Of a DNA stretch of 7,138 bases, positions 5,942-7,138 are shown in pieces (position 1 is the stretch's first letter; every line of letters starts with the position of its first letter). A model generated the notes under the pieces. The model was not told the origin of the DNA and made no database searches. It saw only the letters and a list, made by a program, of their open reading frames with translations. Position numbers and translations under genes: made by a program. This DNA is from Planctomycetota bacterium. Lineage in GTDB: Bacteria; Planctomycetota; MHYJ01; JACQXL01. The stretch covers positions 1 to 7,138 of the forward strand of contig JACQXL010000236.1 of assembly GCA_016208805.1 (NCBI GenBank), written 5' to 3'.

Positions 5942-6520
5942 ATGCCAAAGAATATCACCGCGGTTATCCTGGCCGGCGGCAAGAGTTCCCGCATCGGCAC
6001 CAACAAGGCATTCTTGAAAATAGGGGAGCGGACGTTCATAGAAATCATTATTGACAAACTCGCGCCGTTATTCGGTCAGATACTGATTTCGGCCAAATCG
6101 CCGTCCGGATACAGGCGATTTGCAACCGCCAGAGGCGTAAAGATTATTACGGACAGGCATCCGGGCCGGGGCAGTCTGGTCGGCATTTATTCGGCGCTGA
6201 AGTCGGCCCGGACCGGATATATCTTCGTGGCCGCCTGCGATATGCCGCTGGTAACGACCGGATTAATCAAGCGGCTGGTAAAATACCGCCGGGATTACGA
6301 TGTGGTTATCCCCCGGACGGCCAACGGCTTAGAACCGCTCTGCGCCGTATATTCAAGGAAATGCCTAAAACATATTTCCGGACTCCTGCGCCGCAATAAC
6401 CTCAAGATTATTGACTTCTTCCCTGATGTGAAAGTGAAGCAGGTCCGGGTGTCCGGCCGGCCGGTATTCAATATCAATACGCCGGCCGATTATCGGCTGG
6501 TGGAGCAACGAAATACTTGA
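5942..6520 (+). CDS. mobA: Molybdenum cofactor guanylyltransferase MobA
   Basis: Cytoplasmic 192-residue nucleotidyltransferase that transfers GMP from GTP to (bis-)molybdopterin to form MGD; its length is normal for MobA. Motifs in order: the GTP-binding signature L-A-G-G-K-S-S-R-I-G (10-19) with K22; D71; G-R-G-S-L-V-G-I-Y-S-A-L (75-86), in which Ser replaces the usual Pro of G-P-L-x-G; the metal-binding A-C-D-M-P-L-V (98-104, D100); E-P-L-C-A-V-Y (131-137); and the C-terminal F-N-I-N-T-P-A-D-Y (176-184). The start is fixed by homology at residue 6 and by tight spacing: ATG lies 3 bp after the small ORF stop, with no clear Shine-Dalgarno, so re-initiation is likely. The related CTP enzyme MocA shares this fold; adjacent mobB and the conserved E-P-L favour MobA. 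The stop codon lies inside the -35 box of the next gene. Confidence 0.93.
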   Translation: MPKNITAVILAGGKSSRIGTNKAFLKIGERTFIEIIIDKLAPLFGQILISAKSPSGYRRFATARGVKIITDRHPGRGSLVGIYSALKSARTGYIFVAACDMPLVTTGLIKRLVKYRRDYDVVIPRTANGLEPLCAVYSRKCLKHISGLLRRNNLKIIDFFPDVKVKQVRVSGRPVFNINTPADYRLVEQRNT

Positions 6521-6544
6521 CAGGTATTTTGCCTGTGGTATATT
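6517..6544 (+). promoter_or_regulatory. Sigma70-type promoter with extended -10 for the outer-membrane efflux gene
   Basis: TTGACA (6517-6522) matches consensus perfectly and contains the mobA stop codon (6518-6520). After a 16-bp spacer comes TATATT (6539-6544), preceded by TGG as an extended -10. An alternative -10 is TATTAT at 6541-6546 with an 18-bp spacer. The predicted start is near 6551, about 22 nt before ATG 6573. This separates the efflux gene from the mob operon transcriptionally. Confidence 0.75.
6520..6536. promoter_or_regulatory. Candidate operator: inverted repeat across the -35/spacer
   Basis: ACAGGTATTTTGCCTGT has 5-bp arms (6520-6524 and 6532-6536) around a 7-bp centre, overlapping the -35 box and spacer. 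Position suits a repressor site for an efflux gene, but the arms are short and chance is possible. Confidence 0.3.
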
Positions 6545-6548
6545 ATAA

Positions 6549-6566
6549 ACGGACTTACGAGTCCGT
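6549..6566 (+). other. Perfect 7-bp stem-loop in the efflux-gene leader
   Basis: ACGGACTTACGAGTCCGT pairs 6549-6555 with 6560-6566 around a TACG tetraloop of the stable UNCG class. It begins at the predicted transcript start and ends 6 bp before ATG 6573, so it would fill the whole short leader. As DNA it could instead be an operator; as RNA it could affect initiation or 5'-end stability. No T-run follows, so it is not a terminator. Confidence 0.5.
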
Positions 6567-6572
6567 CTATTT

Positions 6573-7138
6573 ATGTCTATGCTCAGACGATGCTTGGTTC
6601 TGGCGTTGGTGGCCCTGCTGGCCGGCTGCGGCTCGGTGCGCAATGCGCACCGGGCCCGGAACGATATCCCGCCCGGAGAGCGCACCGTCACCGCCGCTGA
6701 AATCGGACTGGATAAAAATACCGTCCTGACCATTGATAAGGCCGTAGAGATTGCTCTCAGGTATCACCCGTCCGTAATCCAGTCCCAGCAGAGACTGCTT
6801 TCGGCCCGGGCCTCGTTCAACTCGACCCGCGGCAGTTACCTGCCTCAGGTTGACCTGTCCGCCAGCAGCCGGCTGGGCACCAATAACCTGTCCGTCTCTT
6901 CGGCCAATAACGACCCGTCCCGTTCGGATTCGGCCGGCGTATCAATCAACCAACTCTTCTACGACTTTGGCAAGACCCCGGCCTCAATCCGCCAGTCGTA
7001 TCAGAACCTGCTTGCGGCCGAGTCTAATTACCAATCCACAATCAACAATATGCTTTATAAGGTCAAAGAGGCCTACTATGATTTAATTAAACAGGTGGCT
7101 TTAGTCCGGGTGGCCGAAGAAACCGTGCGCCAGTTTGA
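6573..7138 (+). CDS. TolC-like outer-membrane efflux lipoprotein, 3'-partial
   Basis: Open to the right edge (188 codons plus 2 bases). The N-terminus is a lipoprotein signal: M-S-M-L-R-R, a hydrophobic run L8-A17, and lipobox L-A-G-C with Cys19 as the lipidated residue. Mature sequence has the outer-membrane efflux protein pattern: L-T-I-D-K-A-V-E-I-A-L-R-Y-H-P-S-V (about 52-68), alanine/glutamine-rich helix, Y-L-P-Q-V-D-L-S-A (about 89-97), then beta-strand sequence and Q-L-F-Y-D-F-G-K (about 127-134), then a helical stretch with Y-K-V-K-E-A-Y-Y-D-L. Such proteins form the trimeric outer-membrane channel of RND/ABC efflux pumps or type I secretion. The full length is usually 400-500 residues, so less than half is present. 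The start could be ATG 6573 or 6579; neither has a Shine-Dalgarno. Pump partners would be expected downstream. Evidence of a Gram-negative envelope. Confidence 0.92.
   Translation, partial: MSMLRRCLVLALVALLAGCGSVRNAHRARNDIPPGERTVTAAEIGLDKNTVLTIDKAVEIALRYHPSVIQSQQRLLSARASFNSTRGSYLPQVDLSASSRLGTNNLSVSSANNDPSRSDSAGVSINQLFYDFGKTPASIRQSYQNLLAAESNYQSTINNMLYKVKEAYYDLIKQVALVRVAEETVRQF

Noticed and set aside
6365..6733. 122-codon minus-strand ORF across the mobA end and efflux promoter
   Set aside because: It would cover a consensus plus-strand promoter and two supported genes, and shows no domain.
1..7138. CRISPR array, transposase, phage or defence genes
   Set aside because: No spaced direct repeats, no transposase or integrase motifs, and all long frames are housekeeping or metabolic families.

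Overview
This is bacterial chromosomal DNA of moderate GC content, packed with genes on both strands. Both ends are cut inside genes: an exchanger open at the left and an outer-membrane efflux gene open at the right. Evidence for Bacteria: near-consensus -35/-10 promoters, an HD-GYP protein, and a TolC-type outer-membrane lipoprotein, which also implies a Gram-negative envelope. The tungsten aldehyde:ferredoxin oxidoreductase and the molybdopterin-guanine dinucleotide (MGD) genes point to an anaerobe using pterin-bound W/Mo enzymes. I cannot name the taxon; an uncultivated lineage known from metagenomes is a guess. Every base from 1 to 7138 lies in or within about 55 bases of a gene, so there is no long empty stretch.

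Left half: a CaCA-family cation exchanger (+, 1-1097, 5'-partial) converges on an aldehyde ferredoxin oxidoreductase gene (-, 1090-2919), and their ends overlap by 8 bp. A 50-bp AT-rich gap (2920-2969) carries back-to-back promoters for that gene and for a ketopantoate reductase-type gene (+, 2970-3938). The latter converges on a tandem HD / HD-GYP gene (-, 3904-5163) with a 35-bp 3' overlap.

Right half: a tRNA-Arg(UCG) gene (5194-5267) is followed at once by a small perfect palindrome and then the molybdopterin cluster: mobB, an unnamed 57-residue ORF, and mobA. The three ORFs overlap or nearly abut, so they look like one translationally coupled unit. mobB has no believable start codon: its reading frame runs back through the palindrome into the tRNA, and its first beta strand is missing. 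A separate promoter whose -35 box contains the mobA stop codon then drives the TolC-like lipoprotein.

Functional reading: MobA and MobB make MGD for DMSO-reductase-family Mo/W enzymes. The oxidoreductase here uses a tungstopterin without the nucleotide, judging from the characterised family, so it is a cofactor-chemistry neighbour and probably not the client of the mob genes. The most notable items are the unnamed small ORF inside the mob operon, the broken 5' end of mobB at the tRNA/palindrome junction, and the lack of Shine-Dalgarno sequences with very short predicted leaders at promoter-proximal genes.
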